A stretch of 64,000 nucleotides of DNA from Clostridium pasteurianum BC1 (GTDB taxonomy: Bacteria; Bacillota; Clostridia; Clostridiales; Clostridiaceae): contig NC_021182.1 of the NCBI RefSeq assembly GCF_000389635.1, positions 2,480,001 to 2,544,000 on the forward strand, in the 5' to 3' direction. Shown here piece after piece: positions 1 to 10,504 of this stretch (its first letter is position 1; every line of letters begins with the position of its first letter). Made by a program: the position numbers and the translations under genes. The notes under the pieces were generated by a model, which had not been told where the DNA came from, did not search any database, and saw only the letters and a list, made by a program, of their open reading frames with translations.

Positions 1-28
1 TGACTAGTTATTTATTTGAATATGCCTT
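1..28 (-). repeat. Truncated copy of dispersed repeat family A
   Basis: The first 28 bases are the reverse complement of the left end of the family A repeat found at 16647, 31301 and 37741 (AAGGCATATT followed by AAATAAATAACTAGTCA). This is the only copy in the window in the reverse orientation, and it runs off the window edge. The rest of 29-137 is the leader of the next gene, with no other recognisable feature. Confidence 0.7.
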
Positions 29-137
29 ATATGCATTAGAGATGGTCTTTTTTTGTTTTGAAATATATTATTTTTGTAACAATAAACAAAGCAGGGCATA
101 TACTAAAATGATAGACAGAATTCTAGGAGGAATAAAA

Positions 138-1292
138 GTGAAAATTAATAATAGAATTGCTACACTTGGAGAATATCATTTTAAAAAAATTGATGATGAA
201 AAAAATAAAATTTTATCAGAAGGTAAAAAAATAATTGATTTAGGTATAGGAGACCCTGATCTACCAGTTCATCCTAGTATTTTAAAAGAATTAATCAGTG
301 CATTAGCAATAAAAAATTTTAATAAATATCCACCTTATGATGGAGTGGAAAAGTTAAAAAAACAGATTATAAAATATTATTCTGATGTATATTCTGTAAA
401 GCTTGATTTAGATGAAGTATTAGTACTAATAGGCTCTAAAGAAGGGATCAGTAATATCATACCTGCAGTTTGCAATTTTGGTGATGGTGTTATAATGACA
501 GATCCGTCTTATCCAGTATATGAAACAGCAACAAAACTTTGGGGAGCAGTGACCTATAAAATTCCGCTTAAAGGAAAAAATAGTTTTTTGCCAGAGCTGG
601 ATTATATGCTAGATGGAGATATATTAAGATCAAAATTATTTATAATAAATTATCCTAATAATCCAACAGGTGCAGTAGCTAGTGAGAATTTTTACAAGGA
701 TATAATAAAATTTTGCAGCCATAATGATATAATACTTTGTAATGATTCCGCCTATAACGAAATAATAGAAGAGAATAAAGCACCTACTAGCCTTCTCCAA
801 TATGACATAGATAAAAAAAACTGTATTGAATTTGGAACTATGTCTAAAACTTATAACATGACAGGTTTTAGAATTGGTTATGCTGTGGGAAATAAAGATG
901 TTATAAAAGCACTGTTAACTATAAAAAGCAATTTGGATTCAGGACAGTTTAAGCCAATACAGTATGCCGCAATTAGAGCATTGACATTAGAGAGGAGTTA
1001 TATAAATTCAATTAGGCATATATATAATGATAGAAGAAAATCAGCAGAAATTATTTTAAAAAATAAGAATATAGAGTTTTTTAAAACCACAGGGACTTTT
1101 TATGTATGGTGTAAAGTTCCTAACAATTATACAACCTATGAATTTTGTAGTGAAGTCTTAAAAAAACATCAAATAGTTATTACTCCGGGGTACAGCTTTG
1201 GAAATTTAGGACATCAATATTTCAGAATAGCGCTTACCAAGGATAAAGTTACAATTGAAGAGGCACTAAACAAATTTAGCAGGTATAAATAA
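138..1292 (+). CDS. Class I/II PLP-dependent aminotransferase, LL-diaminopimelate aminotransferase-like
   Basis: A fold-type I aminotransferase of about 384 residues. The GIGDPDLP segment near residue 38, NNPTG at 174-178 and the Schiff-base lysine 237 in MSKTYNMTGFRIGYAVG are typical of the LL-DAP aminotransferase/AlaT-like branch. The open frame extends back to an ATG at 42, but the GTG at 138 has an ideal AGGAGG 7 nt upstream and gives the normal family N-terminus, so I start there. The substrate cannot be fixed from sequence: diaminopimelate, alanine or aromatic amino acids are all possible. It stands alone; yicC follows from its own promoter. Confidence 0.85.
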   Translation: MKINNRIATLGEYHFKKIDDEKNKILSEGKKIIDLGIGDPDLPVHPSILKELISALAIKNFNKYPPYDGVEKLKKQIIKYYSDVYSVKLDLDEVLVLIGSKEGISNIIPAVCNFGDGVIMTDPSYPVYETATKLWGAVTYKIPLKGKNSFLPELDYMLDGDILRSKLFIINYPNNPTGAVASENFYKDIIKFCSHNDIILCNDSAYNEIIEENKAPTSLLQYDIDKKNCIEFGTMSKTYNMTGFRIGYAVGNKDVIKALLTIKSNLDSGQFKPIQYAAIRALTLERSYINSIRHIYNDRRKSAEIILKNKNIEFFKTTGTFYVWCKVPNNYTTYEFCSEVLKKHQIVITPGYSFGNLGHQYFRIALTKDKVTIEEALNKFSRYK

Positions 1293-1355
1293 ATATTAAA
1301 AAAGTATTATGTAGCAGAAAAAATGTGGTATAATCATTAAAGTCGAATATAGTAC

Positions 1356-1385
1356 TTGAATTTATACTTATAGTTTTTGTATAAT
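1356..1385 (+). promoter_or_regulatory. Putative sigma-A promoter for the yicC operon
   Basis: TTGAAT at 1356-1361, an 18-nt spacer and TATAAT at 1380-1385, about 45 nt before yicC. A second extended -10 (TGGTATAAT) ends at 1333. These are visual matches only. Confidence 0.5.
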
Positions 1386-1429
1386 AATAAGTATGAATTG
1401 TTGGCAAAACAATGGAAGGATGATTTACC

Positions 1430-2308
1430 ATGGTAAGCAGTATGACAGGATATGGTCGAGCTTTTTATGAATGTAAAAATAGAAATTTCACCATAGAGAT
1501 AAGAAGTGTAAATCATAGATATCTTGATTTAAATATAAAAATGCCAAGAAGTTTTACTTCTCTTGAAGATAAGATAAGAAAAAAATTACAAGAGAAGCTC
1601 AGCAGAGGGAAAGTAGATATCTATATAACACAGACTGTTTTAGAAACGGAAAGTTCTAAAGCTTTGCTAAACAAAAATTTGAGTGATAGCCTTGTAAAAT
1701 GTCTACAGGAGATAAATGAGCGTTATGGACTTAAGGAATCGTTGTCACTTTCGTTAATAGCGAAATTTCCAGATGTAATAACTATTGAGCAAAAAGATGA
1801 AGATTTTGAGGAGATTTGGAGTAATTTAAAAATTCCCTTAGATGAAGCAATAATTACTTTAGCTTCTATGAGATTAAAAGAGGGTGCAAAATTAAAAGAA
1901 GATATAGAACATAAATGTTCCTCTATAGACCAATTAGTTAGCAACATAGCTGAAAAGTCTAGCTTGGTTGTAGAACAGTATAAAACAAAGCTTAATGATA
2001 GAATTAAGGAACTTATTGGAGACAATAATGTGGATGAAAATAGATTGGCAATGGAAGTGGCAATCTTTAGTGATAAAGCCTGCATAGATGAAGAAATTGT
2101 AAGACTTAGAAGTCATGTATTCCAACTTAGAGAAAGTTTGAATAGCAATGAGCCCATAGGAAGAAAATTAGACTTTATAGTTCAAGAAATGAATAGAGAA
2201 GCTAACACTATTGCATCTAAAGCTAATGATGTTAATGTAGTTCATTTGGTTTTAGATGTAAAGAATGAAATAGAAAAAATAAGAGAACAAGTTCAAAATA
2301 TACAGTAG
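1430..2308 (+). CDS. yicC: YicC family protein (putative endoribonuclease)
   Basis: A full-length YicC/YloC protein of 292 residues. It has the family start [11 protein letters not shown] and the conserved C-terminal segment [15 protein letters not shown]. YicC of E. coli is reported to be an endoribonuclease. The gene opens the conserved Firmicute cluster yicC-remA-gmk-rpoZ-coaBC, with remA only 17 nt downstream. The ATG at 1430 follows a GGAAGGA element. Confidence 0.92.
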   Translation: MVSSMTGYGRAFYECKNRNFTIEIRSVNHRYLDLNIKMPRSFTSLEDKIRKKLQEKLSRGKVDIYITQTVLETESSKALLNKNLSDSLVKCLQEINERYGLKESLSLSLIAKFPDVITIEQKDEDFEEIWSNLKIPLDEAIITLASMRLKEGAKLKEDIEHKCSSIDQLVSNIAEKSSLVVEQYKTKLNDRIKELIGDNNVDENRLAMEVAIFSDKACIDEEIVRLRSHVFQLRESLNSNEPIGRKLDFIVQEMNREANTIASKANDVNVVHLVLDVKNEIEKIREQVQNIQ

Positions 2309-2325
2309 TCTTAAGGAGGATAAAA

Positions 2326-2598
2326 ATGGGTATACGGTTAATTAATATAGGATTTGGCAACATAGTTTCAGCAAATAGATTAGTTGCTATTGTTAGTCCT
2401 GAATCTGCACCTATTAAAAGAATAATACAGGAAGCTAGAGATAGAGGTATGCTTATAGATGCAACCTATGGTAGGAGAACAAGGGCAGTTATAATTACTG
2501 ACAGTGATCATGTTATACTTTCAGCAGTTCAGCCAGAAACGGTAGCTAATAGGCTTGCTTCAAAGGATGAAGAAGCCATAGATGAGGTTGAGGAATAA
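2326..2598 (+). CDS. remA: RemA-like regulator (DUF370)
   Basis: A small 90-residue protein of the RemA/DUF370 family. The start [12 protein letters not shown] and the segment [11 protein letters not shown] are characteristic. In Bacillus subtilis RemA is a DNA-binding activator of matrix and osmoprotection genes; its targets in clostridia are not evident from this window. AAGGAGG precedes the ATG, and the stop overlaps the gmk start, so the two are probably translationally coupled. The gene is in the usual position between yicC and gmk. Confidence 0.93.
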   Translation: MGIRLINIGFGNIVSANRLVAIVSPESAPIKRIIQEARDRGMLIDATYGRRTRAVIITDSDHVILSAVQPETVANRLASKDEEAIDEVEE

Positions 2599-3227
2599 TG
2601 AAAAATAAAGGGCTTTTAATAGTATTATCTGGACCCTCAGGAGCAGGAAAGGGTACTCTTTGTAAAGAATTATTAAATAGAGAAAATTTTTGGCTATCTG
2701 TTTCTGCCACCACAAGAACACCACGAAAAGGAGAGGTTCCAGGTAAAAGTTATTACTATTTAAGTAAAGATGAATTTAAAAATAGAATTCTCAATGATGA
2801 TTTTTTAGAGTATGCAGAAGTATATGGGAATTTTTATGGTACTCCAAAATCAAGTGTTATAGAAAGATTGGAAAATGGAGAAGATGTAATATTGGAGATA
2901 GATATTCAAGGAGCTTTAAAGGTAAAGGATAATTATCCAGAGGGCGTATTTATATTTATATTACCACCATCCATGGAAGAACTTAAAAATAGAATTATTG
3001 GCAGAGGAAGTGAAACAGCAGAATCTTTAGTAACAAGATTTAAAGCTGCTTATAGAGAAATTAACTATGTTTCAAAATATAATTATGCTGTTATAAATGA
3101 TACCATAGATGAGGCTGTGATCAAAATAGAAAGTATTATAGCCGCTGAAAGGTGTAGAGTAGATAGGATAAAAGATAAAATATTAAATTCTAAGGAGGAT
3201 TTGATTCATGAACAATTCAATGATTAG
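2598..3227 (+). CDS. gmk: Guanylate kinase
   Basis: Guanylate kinase, phosphorylating GMP to GDP with ATP in the cytoplasm. At 209 residues it has the usual length. The P-loop GPSGAGKGT is near residues 12-20, and the GMP-binding segment TRTPRKGEVPGKSYYY follows. The start overlaps the remA stop by one base, and the 3' end overlaps the rpoZ start by 20 bases. Position and order match other Firmicutes. Confidence 0.97.
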   Translation: MKNKGLLIVLSGPSGAGKGTLCKELLNRENFWLSVSATTRTPRKGEVPGKSYYYLSKDEFKNRILNDDFLEYAEVYGNFYGTPKSSVIERLENGEDVILEIDIQGALKVKDNYPEGVFIFILPPSMEELKNRIIGRGSETAESLVTRFKAAYREINYVSKYNYAVINDTIDEAVIKIESIIAAERCRVDRIKDKILNSKEDLIHEQFND

Positions 3228-3426
3228 TCCATCAATAGTTGATTTAGTTAAGAAGGCTGGAGACAGGTATTCTGTAGTTGTAATAACATCAAAAAGAGCA
3301 AGACAAATTATAGGTGGGGCTAAACCACTAGCGGATATTGATTCGAATAAGCCTCTTACTATAGCAATAAATGAGTTGGACCAAGGTAAATTTGGATATG
3401 AAACTATAAAAGAAGGAAGTAAGTAA
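3208..3426 (+). CDS. rpoZ: RNA polymerase omega subunit
   Basis: The 72-residue omega subunit, which assists assembly of RNA polymerase around beta-prime. The segments SIVDLVKKAGDRYSVVVITSKRARQI and KPLTIAINEL are family hallmarks. A strong AAGGAGG lies inside the 3' end of gmk, so the overlapping ATG at 3208 is well supported. coaBC begins one base after its stop. Confidence 0.95.
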   Translation: MNNSMISPSIVDLVKKAGDRYSVVVITSKRARQIIGGAKPLADIDSNKPLTIAINELDQGKFGYETIKEGSK

Positions 3427-3427
3427 T

Positions 3428-4615
3428 ATGGCCTCAAAAACTGTAGTTGTGGGTGTATGTGGTGGCATAGCAGTTTATAAGGCATTAGATGTAATAAGCC
3501 GTCTTAAAAAGAAAGATATTAATATCCATGTGATTATGACCAAATCTGCTATAGAGTTTGTAACCCCCTTGAGTTTTCAAGCCCTGAGTCAGAATATGGT
3601 TATTTCTGATATGTTTGAAGAGCCAAGAGCTTGGGAAATTCAGCATATTTCACTGGCTAAAAAAGCAGATTTGATGCTCATAGTACCTTCTACAGCAAAT
3701 ATTATAGGAAAAGTAGCAAATGGTATAGCTGATGATATGCTATCTACAACCATAATGGCAACTAAAGCTCCTGTAGTATTTGCACCGGCTATGAATACAA
3801 ATATGTATCAGAATCCTATAGTTCAGGATAATATTAAGAAATTAAAGAATTTTAATTATGAATTTATATCACCTAGCAGTGGTAGACTTGCCTGCGGAGA
3901 TACGGGGGAAGGTAAACTTGCTGATACAGAGTACATTTCAGAGATTGTTTTAAGTATGCTTTATGATAAAAAAGATTTATGTGATAAGGAAGTGCTTGTC
4001 ACAGCTGGTCCAACTGTTTCCTATATAGATCCTGTTAGATATATTACTAATAGATCTTCAGGAAAAATGGGTTATGCTATTGCAGAAGAGGCAAGGGATA
4101 GAGGCGCAAAGGTAACACTCATTTCAGGTCCTTGCTCTTTAAAAAAGCCTCATGGTATAAATTTAATAAATGTTAATACTAATGAGGAAATGTACAATAA
4201 AGTCTTAGAATATTATGATAAAAGTGATATTGTAGTAAAATCAGCAGCCGTTGCGGATTATAAACCCCAAAATTATTGTGAAAAAAAGATTAAAAAATCT
4301 GAGGATGATTTAAAAATTACCTTTGTAAGAGATTATGATATTCTTAAAACTTTAGGTGAAAGAAAGAAAAATCAAATTTTAGTTGGTTTTGCAGCAGAAA
4401 GTAATGATTTAATTGAAAATGCCAGAACTAAAATTAATAAAAAAAATTTAGATTACATAGTAGCGAATGATATAACATTAGAGGATACAGGATTTGCCAG
4501 CGATAATAATCTAGTAACTATTTTAAGTAGAGATGGTGAAGTATATAATTTAGATAAAATGTCTAAGAGAGAAATAGCAAGAGAATTATTTAATTTGTTA
4601 AACAAAAAGCGCTAA
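3428..4615 (+). CDS. coaBC: Bifunctional phosphopantothenoylcysteine decarboxylase / phosphopantothenate-cysteine ligase
   Basis: A coenzyme A biosynthesis fusion of 395 residues. The N-terminal flavin-dependent CoaC half shows the IQHISLAKKAD histidine, PAMNTNMY and the CGDTGEGKLA cysteine loop. The C-terminal CoaB half shows VTAGPTVSYIDPVRYITN and KSAAVADYKP. It is the last gene of the yicC-rpoZ cluster and its stop codon sits inside the downstream terminator. coaD, two steps later in the same pathway, is at 22663. Confidence 0.96.
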   Translation: MASKTVVVGVCGGIAVYKALDVISRLKKKDINIHVIMTKSAIEFVTPLSFQALSQNMVISDMFEEPRAWEIQHISLAKKADLMLIVPSTANIIGKVANGIADDMLSTTIMATKAPVVFAPAMNTNMYQNPIVQDNIKKLKNFNYEFISPSSGRLACGDTGEGKLADTEYISEIVLSMLYDKKDLCDKEVLVTAGPTVSYIDPVRYITNRSSGKMGYAIAEEARDRGAKVTLISGPCSLKKPHGINLINVNTNEEMYNKVLEYYDKSDIVVKSAAVADYKPQNYCEKKIKKSEDDLKITFVRDYDILKTLGERKKNQILVGFAAESNDLIENARTKINKKNLDYIVANDITLEDTGFASDNNLVTILSRDGEVYNLDKMSKREIARELFNLLNKKR

Positions 4616-4627
4616 AGGCGCTTTTTT
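4604..4627 (+). terminator. Intrinsic terminator after coaBC
   Basis: A perfect 9-bp stem (AAAAAGCGC with GCGCTTTTT), loop TAAAG, and a short T run. It overlaps the coaBC stop codon. Confidence 0.8.
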
Positions 4628-4687
4628 GCTCTAGCAAAAGTGAGGTAATTGTTTTTTTCATATTTGTCAATACAAAAGGGTGATTTA

Positions 4688-6889
4688 GTGTTTAAATATG
4701 CGGGGATTGTTATAAATAATGAGTCTAGTGAAGTAGACAAAATATTTACATATGAAATTCCAGAAGACTTAATAGATTTTATTAAAATAGGTCAAAGAGT
4801 GAAGGTTCCCTTTGGAAAGGGAAATAAAATAGTTTTTGGATTTATAATTGAGCTCTATGAAACTTATAAAAGTACATACAGTATTAAAAAAATTCAATGC
4901 TTTTGTGACAGCTTTACAGTTCTTAGAGAAAAAGACATAGATCTTATAAAGTCAATGAGAGAAAAATATATATGCACTTATTTAGATTGCATAAAATTAA
5001 TTATACCAACGGGCATTAATAGAGGAATGAAACAAAAAACTAGCAGTAAAATTTCAGTAAAAAATCAACTGACAGGTAAATATAATAAAGAACCCTATAA
5101 TAATATATTTTCTATAATAAATGAGAATAATGGAAACTATACTAAAAATCAATTAAATAAAAATTTTAAATTATCCTTATCCTCCATAAATACTTTAATA
5201 AAACATAGCTTTTTAAGTGAAGAAGAAAGGATAATTGATAGATATAATGAAAAAATTTATGAAAAATATAATGAGAAGAAATTAAATAATGATCAGCAAT
5301 TAGCCGTAAATGCAATAATGAGGAAAAATGAGAATAAATTTTTGATACATGGTGTAACTGGAAGTGGAAAGACAGAGATATACATGAAGTTAGTAAGTCT
5401 AATGATTGAGAGCGGCAAAGATTCCATTATTTTGGTGCCAGAAATAGCTCTTACACCTCAAACTGTAGAGCGATTTAAAGGCAGGTTTGGTAAAAATATA
5501 GCTGTATTTCACAGTAGACTTTCCGATGGAGAACGATATGATGAATGGATTAGAGTAAAAAGTGGTAAAGCAAAGGTAGCCGTTGGAGCCAGGTCTGCAA
5601 TATTTTTACCCTTTTCTAATTTGGGATTGATTGTAATAGATGAAGAACATGAAAGTAGTTATAAATCAGAAATAACTCCTAAATACACTGCAGTGGAAAT
5701 AGGAAATATGAAAAGTGATTTGGAAAATTGTAAATTAGTTTTAGGTTCAGCTACACCATCTTTAGAAACTTATTACAAATGTCTTCATAATAAAATGTCT
5801 ACTATAACTATTTCAGAGAGAGCTGATGGAGCAAAACTTCCGAAAGTAAGTATTGTGGATATGAAAGAAGAATTGCGCAGTAATAACAAATCTATGTTCA
5901 GTAGACTTCTTTTGGATGAAGTTAATAATGCTCTCAAAAATAATAATCAGATTATATTATTTTTGAACAGAAGGGGACATTCTACTTTTGTTTCCTGCAG
6001 AAAATGCGGATATGTCTTTAAATGTGAACATTGTGACATATCTCTTACTTATCATAGTGAAAGTAAGAAGCTTATTTGTCATTATTGTGGAAACACTAAG
6101 GAATTGACTTCTACTTGTCCCAAATGTGGTAGTAAATATGTAAAATATTTTGGAGTAGGTACTGAAAAAATAGAGGAGGAAATAAAAAAGATCTTTCCAT
6201 CAGCTAAAACTTTGAGAATGGATTATGACACCACAAGGCAGAAAAATTCTTATGAGATAATATATAATAAATTTAAGAATAGAGAAGCTGACATATTGAT
6301 AGGTACTCAGATGGTGGCCAAAGGTTTAGATTTTAAAGATGTAACTTTAGTTGGAGTTATTGCAGCAGATCTATCACTAAATTTACCAGATTACAGAGCA
6401 AATGAGAGAACTTTTCAACTGATCAATCAGGTTTCAGGAAGGGCTGGAAGAGGAGTAAAAGAAGGAAAGGTAATTATACAAACCTATAGTACTGAGAGTC
6501 ATGCTATAAAAGCAGCAGCTGATAATGACTATTTGGGATTTTATGAAGAAGAAATAAAGATAAGAAAATCTATGGAATATCCACCTTTTAGTAACATATT
6601 CTTAATTAATATAAGTAGTAAGAATGAAAATTTATTAATAAAAAATACACAAAATATTGGTATGTTATTAAAAAATATAGTAAATGAATATAGTAATATA
6701 AAGATGTTAGGACCCTGTCCCTGTATAATATCTAAGATAAAGGAAATGTTTAGATGGCAAATAATTCTAAAGGGTAACATTAATTATGAATTTGCCAGCT
6801 ATATAAAAAAATTTGTTTATGATTGCGTTAAAAATGATTATAATGATATAAGAATTAGTATGGACATAAATCCTGTTAATTTATTGTAA
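4688..6889 (+). CDS. priA: Primosomal replication restart helicase PriA
   Basis: PriA, the 3'-5' helicase that reloads the replisome at collapsed forks, about 733 residues. The N-terminal DNA-binding domain starts FKYAGIVINNESSEVDK; Walker A GVTGSGKTE lies near residues 221-229 and the DEEH box in VIDEEHESSYK. Paired CxxC motifs (CRKCG, CEHC, CHYCG, CPKCG) between about 437 and 482 bind the zinc ions. The frame is open to a TTG at 4649, but the GTG at 4688 after AAAGGGTG gives the normal N-terminus. Confidence 0.95.
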   Translation: MFKYAGIVINNESSEVDKIFTYEIPEDLIDFIKIGQRVKVPFGKGNKIVFGFIIELYETYKSTYSIKKIQCFCDSFTVLREKDIDLIKSMREKYICTYLDCIKLIIPTGINRGMKQKTSSKISVKNQLTGKYNKEPYNNIFSIINENNGNYTKNQLNKNFKLSLSSINTLIKHSFLSEEERIIDRYNEKIYEKYNEKKLNNDQQLAVNAIMRKNENKFLIHGVTGSGKTEIYMKLVSLMIESGKDSIILVPEIALTPQTVERFKGRFGKNIAVFHSRLSDGERYDEWIRVKSGKAKVAVGARSAIFLPFSNLGLIVIDEEHESSYKSEITPKYTAVEIGNMKSDLENCKLVLGSATPSLETYYKCLHNKMSTITISERADGAKLPKVSIVDMKEELRSNNKSMFSRLLLDEVNNALKNNNQIILFLNRRGHSTFVSCRKCGYVFKCEHCDISLTYHSESKKLICHYCGNTKELTSTCPKCGSKYVKYFGVGTEKIEEEIKKIFPSAKTLRMDYDTTRQKNSYEIIYNKFKNREADILIGTQMVAKGLDFKDVTLVGVIAADLSLNLPDYRANERTFQLINQVSGRAGRGVKEGKVIIQTYSTESHAIKAAADNDYLGFYEEEIKIRKSMEYPPFSNIFLINISSKNENLLIKNTQNIGMLLKNIVNEYSNIKMLGPCPCIISKIKEMFRWQIILKGNINYEFASYIKKFVYDCVKNDYNDIRISMDINPVNLL

Positions 6890-6933
6890 AATATAATTAA
6901 GATGTATAATATTTTATTTTGGAGGTTATTGAT

Positions 6934-7386
6934 ATGGCATTGAGAAATATAAGAACTTTAGGAGATAATATTCTAAGAAAAAAGAGCAGAAATGTTGACA
7001 AAATAAATGATAGAATACTTACATTGATAGAAGATATGAAGGAAACTATGTATGAAGCCCATGGAGTTGGATTGGCAGCACCTCAGGTGGGTATACTGAA
7101 AAGATTAGTAGTTATAGATGTAGGAGAAGGACCTATAGCACTTATAAATCCTGAAATTATTGAAACTAAAGGCAGTGCAATAGATGAAGAAGGCTGCTTA
7201 AGTATACCAGAAAGAGAAGGAAAGGTTGAAAGACCAGAATATGTTAAGGCAAAAGCCCTAAATGAAAAAGGAGAAGCTATAGAAATAGAAGGTAATGGTC
7301 TTTTAGCTAGGGCAATTTGTCATGAATTAGATCATTTAGATGGAGTACTGTTTATTGATAAGCTAGTTGAAGGAGATGAACAATAA
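6934..7386 (+). CDS. def: Peptide deformylase
   Basis: Removes the formyl group from nascent N-terminal methionine. At 150 residues all three motifs are present: [18 protein letters not shown] with the metal cysteine, and HELDHLDG with two metal histidines. GGAGG sits 7 nt before the ATG at 6934; an in-frame ATG at 6919 is upstream of that site and unlikely. fmt, which adds the formyl group to initiator tRNA, follows directly. Confidence 0.96.
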   Translation: MALRNIRTLGDNILRKKSRNVDKINDRILTLIEDMKETMYEAHGVGLAAPQVGILKRLVVIDVGEGPIALINPEIIETKGSAIDEEGCLSIPEREGKVERPEYVKAKALNEKGEAIEIEGNGLLARAICHELDHLDGVLFIDKLVEGDEQ

Positions 7387-7387
7387 T

Positions 7388-8317
7388 TTGAATATAGTTT
7401 TTATGGGAACTCCAGAGTTCTCTGTACCTTCACTTAAGAAACTTATAGATAATTTTAATGTAAAAGCTGTTTTTACTCAACCTGATAAACCTAAAGGTAG
7501 GGGTAAAAAAATAGCTATGTCAGCAGTGAAAGAAGTAGCTTTAGAAAATGATATACCAGTTTATCAACCAGATAGAATAAAAAATCACCATGAAATAATA
7601 GAAAAATTAAAAGAAATAAATCCTGATTTCATTATAGTTGTAGCTTTTGGGCAGATACTGCCAAAGGAAATACTAGATATTCCAAAGTATGCTTGTATAA
7701 ATTTGCATGCATCCCTTTTGCCAAAGCTTAGAGGAGCTGCTCCAATAAATTGGGCAATAATAAATGGAGAAGCTGTATCAGGTAATACTACCATGCTTAT
7801 GGATGTTGGATTGGACACAGGGGATATGCTTTTAAAAGACAAGGTAAGTATTACAGAATATATGACTTATGGAGAACTGCATGATATTCTCATGGAAAGA
7901 GGAGGGGATCTTCTGGTAGAAACTATTAATAAATATGCTAAAGGCGAAATAGTACCAGAGAAACAAAAGGATGAAGATTCCAATTATGCACAAACATTAA
8001 ATAAGGAAAGTGGAAGAATTAACTGGAATAATAGTAGTAAAAATATTGTAAATTTAGTTAGGGGTCTTAATCCACATCCACTTGCCTATTCAGCTTATGA
8101 GGAAAAAAATATGAAAATACACAAAGCTAAAGCTTTGGATAAGGTATATGATAAACTGCCTGGTACAATAATAGAAGTGAAGGATGAAGGAATAGTAGTT
8201 GCATGTAAAGAGGGTAGTATATTGATTGAAGTAATACAATTTCCAGGCAAGAAGGCAATGAGGGTAAATGATTATATTAGAGGTAATACAATTGAAGCAG
8301 GAGTTGTATTAGTTTAG
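7388..8317 (+). CDS. fmt: Methionyl-tRNA formyltransferase
   Basis: Transfers a formyl group from 10-formyl-THF to Met-tRNA(fMet). The N-terminus [15 protein letters not shown] and the catalytic segment [13 protein letters not shown] are clear, and the C-terminal OB-like domain is complete (about 309 residues). Start choice is uncertain. AAGGAG at 7370-7375 directly abuts an ATG at 7376, while the TTG at 7388 is 12 nt away and gives the standard family N-terminus, so I prefer the TTG. Confidence 0.94.
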   Translation: MNIVFMGTPEFSVPSLKKLIDNFNVKAVFTQPDKPKGRGKKIAMSAVKEVALENDIPVYQPDRIKNHHEIIEKLKEINPDFIIVVAFGQILPKEILDIPKYACINLHASLLPKLRGAAPINWAIINGEAVSGNTTMLMDVGLDTGDMLLKDKVSITEYMTYGELHDILMERGGDLLVETINKYAKGEIVPEKQKDEDSNYAQTLNKESGRINWNNSSKNIVNLVRGLNPHPLAYSAYEEKNMKIHKAKALDKVYDKLPGTIIEVKDEGIVVACKEGSILIEVIQFPGKKAMRVNDYIRGNTIEAGVVLV

Positions 8318-8472
8318 ATTTAATTTTTATAGATAATTATAAACTATTTATAAAAATTTTCTTCTAAAAAATTTACAAATCAATATAGAAGTACTACGCT
8401 TTAAATGGTAACAAGTAAAATCAGGGGTTAAGTAAAAAAGAAGCTTATAAAAATGATTTTGGAGGTGTTATT

Positions 8473-9147
8473 ATGTTTTTCGATAGAACTTTTATTTTAT
8501 TAATTCCAGCTATAATTATATCCATTTGGGCACAGGCAAAAGTAAGTTCAACCTTTGAAAAATACACAAGAATCAGGAATAGAAATGGATATACAGGATC
8601 AGAGGTCGCTAGAATGATTTTAGATGCAGCAGGTTTAAGAGATATTCCTATTGAGATTATACCAGGTAAGCTTACAGATCACTATGATCCTTCAAATCGA
8701 GTTATGAGATTATCTCCAGAGGTATTTCATGGGGATTCTGTTTCTGCCATTGGAGTTGCGGCTCACGAATCAGGTCATGCTATACAACATAAAGAGCATT
8801 ATGCTCCTCTGGAAATTAGAAATTCTATAGTTCCTGTTGTAAATTTTAGCTCTGGAGTATCCTGGATAATATTTTTCCTAGGCATGATATTTTCCATACC
8901 TATTTTAGCTAGAGTTGGTGTTATACTTTTTGCAGCTGTAGTGGTATTTCAACTTATAACACTACCAGTAGAATTTAATGCTTCAAATAGGGCTGTAAAT
9001 ATATTAGAAAGTAGGGCAATACTAATGGGTGAGGAAGTAAAAGGAGCTAAAGAAGTATTAAGTGCAGCTGCTATGACCTATGTGGCAGCGGCTTTAATGG
9101 CTGTATTAAATCTTATTAGACTTATTGCTATAAGCAGGAGAGATTAA
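8473..9147 (+). CDS. Neutral zinc metallopeptidase, YugP family, membrane-bound
   Basis: A 224-residue membrane protein of the putative zinc metallopeptidase family related to B. subtilis YugP. It has an N-terminal membrane segment (residues about 5-20), the HExxH-type site AHESGHAIQH near residue 98, and two or three hydrophobic segments after it. The substrate is unknown. GGAGG lies 8 nt before the ATG. It sits between fmt and rsmB, a common clostridial arrangement. Confidence 0.88.
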   Translation: MFFDRTFILLIPAIIISIWAQAKVSSTFEKYTRIRNRNGYTGSEVARMILDAAGLRDIPIEIIPGKLTDHYDPSNRVMRLSPEVFHGDSVSAIGVAAHESGHAIQHKEHYAPLEIRNSIVPVVNFSSGVSWIIFFLGMIFSIPILARVGVILFAAVVVFQLITLPVEFNASNRAVNILESRAILMGEEVKGAKEVLSAAAMTYVAAALMAVLNLIRLIAISRRD

Positions 9148-9161
9148 ATTGAGGTTATGTA

Positions 9162-10496
9162 ATGGATAAAAGTAGAGAAATAGCAGTAAAAGTTTTAACA
9201 GGAGTTTTTAAGGATAAGTCTTATTCAAATATACTTTTAGGAAGTTCGCTAAATAAATCTAATTTAGAAGGTAAGGATAAAGCTTTGACTACTGAAATAG
9301 TATATGGCACTTTAAAATATAAATATACAATTGATAAAATTTTATCCTATTTTATTAAAAAGGATCTTCGGAGTATAGATATTTATATATTGAATATTTT
9401 AAGATCCTCTGTATATCAAATTAGATACCTGGATAGAATACCTGAATTTGCAGCTGTGAATGAAGCTGTTGAGATGACAAAAAAAGAAAAGGGAATAGGA
9501 CCTTCTAAGTTTGTAAATGCTGTTCTTAGAAATTACCTTAGATCAAAGAACATAAATTTTATAGAGAAGGATAAAGATGATATAGATCAAATTTGTTTTG
9601 ATTATTCCTTTGAACCCTGGATGGTAAACCTATTTTTAAAACAGTATGGTAAGGAAAATGGTATATCAATAATGGAGGGACTCAATGAAGTGCCAGGTAT
9701 TTCTGTGAGAATAAATCCTTTAAAAGGAAGTTATCATGAGATTTTCAGTAAACTTTTAGATTGTGGCTTTAATGTTGAAAAAGGATACATAAATAAAGAA
9801 GCTATTAACATTATAAAAGGTGGAAACATTGAACAAAATGAATTGTTCAGAGATGGATTTATAACTGTTCAGGATGAAAGTGCTATGCTGGTAGCTTCTT
9901 CCATGGAAATCCAAGATAATATGACTATTCTTGATTTATGCAGTGCCCCTGGTGGTAAGGCTACTCATATTTGCGAGATACTAAACAACACAGGAGTAGT
10001 TAAAGCCTTTGATCTTCATGCAAATAAACTAAAATTAATAGAAAAAAATGCAAAGAGGTTAGGCATAAAGAATTTAAATTGCAGTGAGATGGACAGCAGA
10101 AAATATAATGATAAATATAAAGAAATTGCTAATAGAGTTTTGATAGATGTTCCCTGCTCAGGACTTGGAATTATAAAGAAAAAGCCAGAAATAAAGTGGA
10201 ATAAGTCATTAAAGGATTTAAAAAGCTTAATAAAAACTCAGAGAAGTATTATGATAAATGCAGCAGAATATGTTAAAAGCAATGGATATTTGATATATTC
10301 AACTTGTACTTTAAATTCAGAAGAAAATGAAGAAAATATTCAGTGGTTTTTGAATAATAATAAAGTATATAAGATTGAACCTTTATATTTTGGAAAATAT
10401 GATAATATAATATATAGTAAAGAAGGATGGGTAACTATAATGCCTAATAAGTACATGGATGGTTTCTTTATTTGTAAACTGAGGAAAATTGGGTAG
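9162..10496 (+). CDS. rsmB: 16S rRNA m5C967 methyltransferase RsmB
   Basis: A SAM-dependent rRNA cytosine-5 methyltransferase of 444 residues. The NusB-like RNA-binding domain fills about 1-140. The SAM site [13 protein letters not shown] is near residue 257, the first catalytic cysteine is in DVPCSGLG near 330, and the second is in YSTCTL. The gene runs into rlmN 8 nt later, so two rRNA methylation genes are adjacent. Confidence 0.95.
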   Translation: MDKSREIAVKVLTGVFKDKSYSNILLGSSLNKSNLEGKDKALTTEIVYGTLKYKYTIDKILSYFIKKDLRSIDIYILNILRSSVYQIRYLDRIPEFAAVNEAVEMTKKEKGIGPSKFVNAVLRNYLRSKNINFIEKDKDDIDQICFDYSFEPWMVNLFLKQYGKENGISIMEGLNEVPGISVRINPLKGSYHEIFSKLLDCGFNVEKGYINKEAINIIKGGNIEQNELFRDGFITVQDESAMLVASSMEIQDNMTILDLCSAPGGKATHICEILNNTGVVKAFDLHANKLKLIEKNAKRLGIKNLNCSEMDSRKYNDKYKEIANRVLIDVPCSGLGIIKKKPEIKWNKSLKDLKSLIKTQRSIMINAAEYVKSNGYLIYSTCTLNSEENEENIQWFLNNNKVYKIEPLYFGKYDNIIYSKEGWVTIMPNKYMDGFFICKLRKIG

Positions 10497-10504
10497 GTGA
10501 AGTT

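Noticed and set aside
1723-2125. Antisense open frames over yicC, and similar shadows over other core genes
   Set aside because: All overlap well-supported genes, have no ribosome sites and show biased composition expected of reverse frames.
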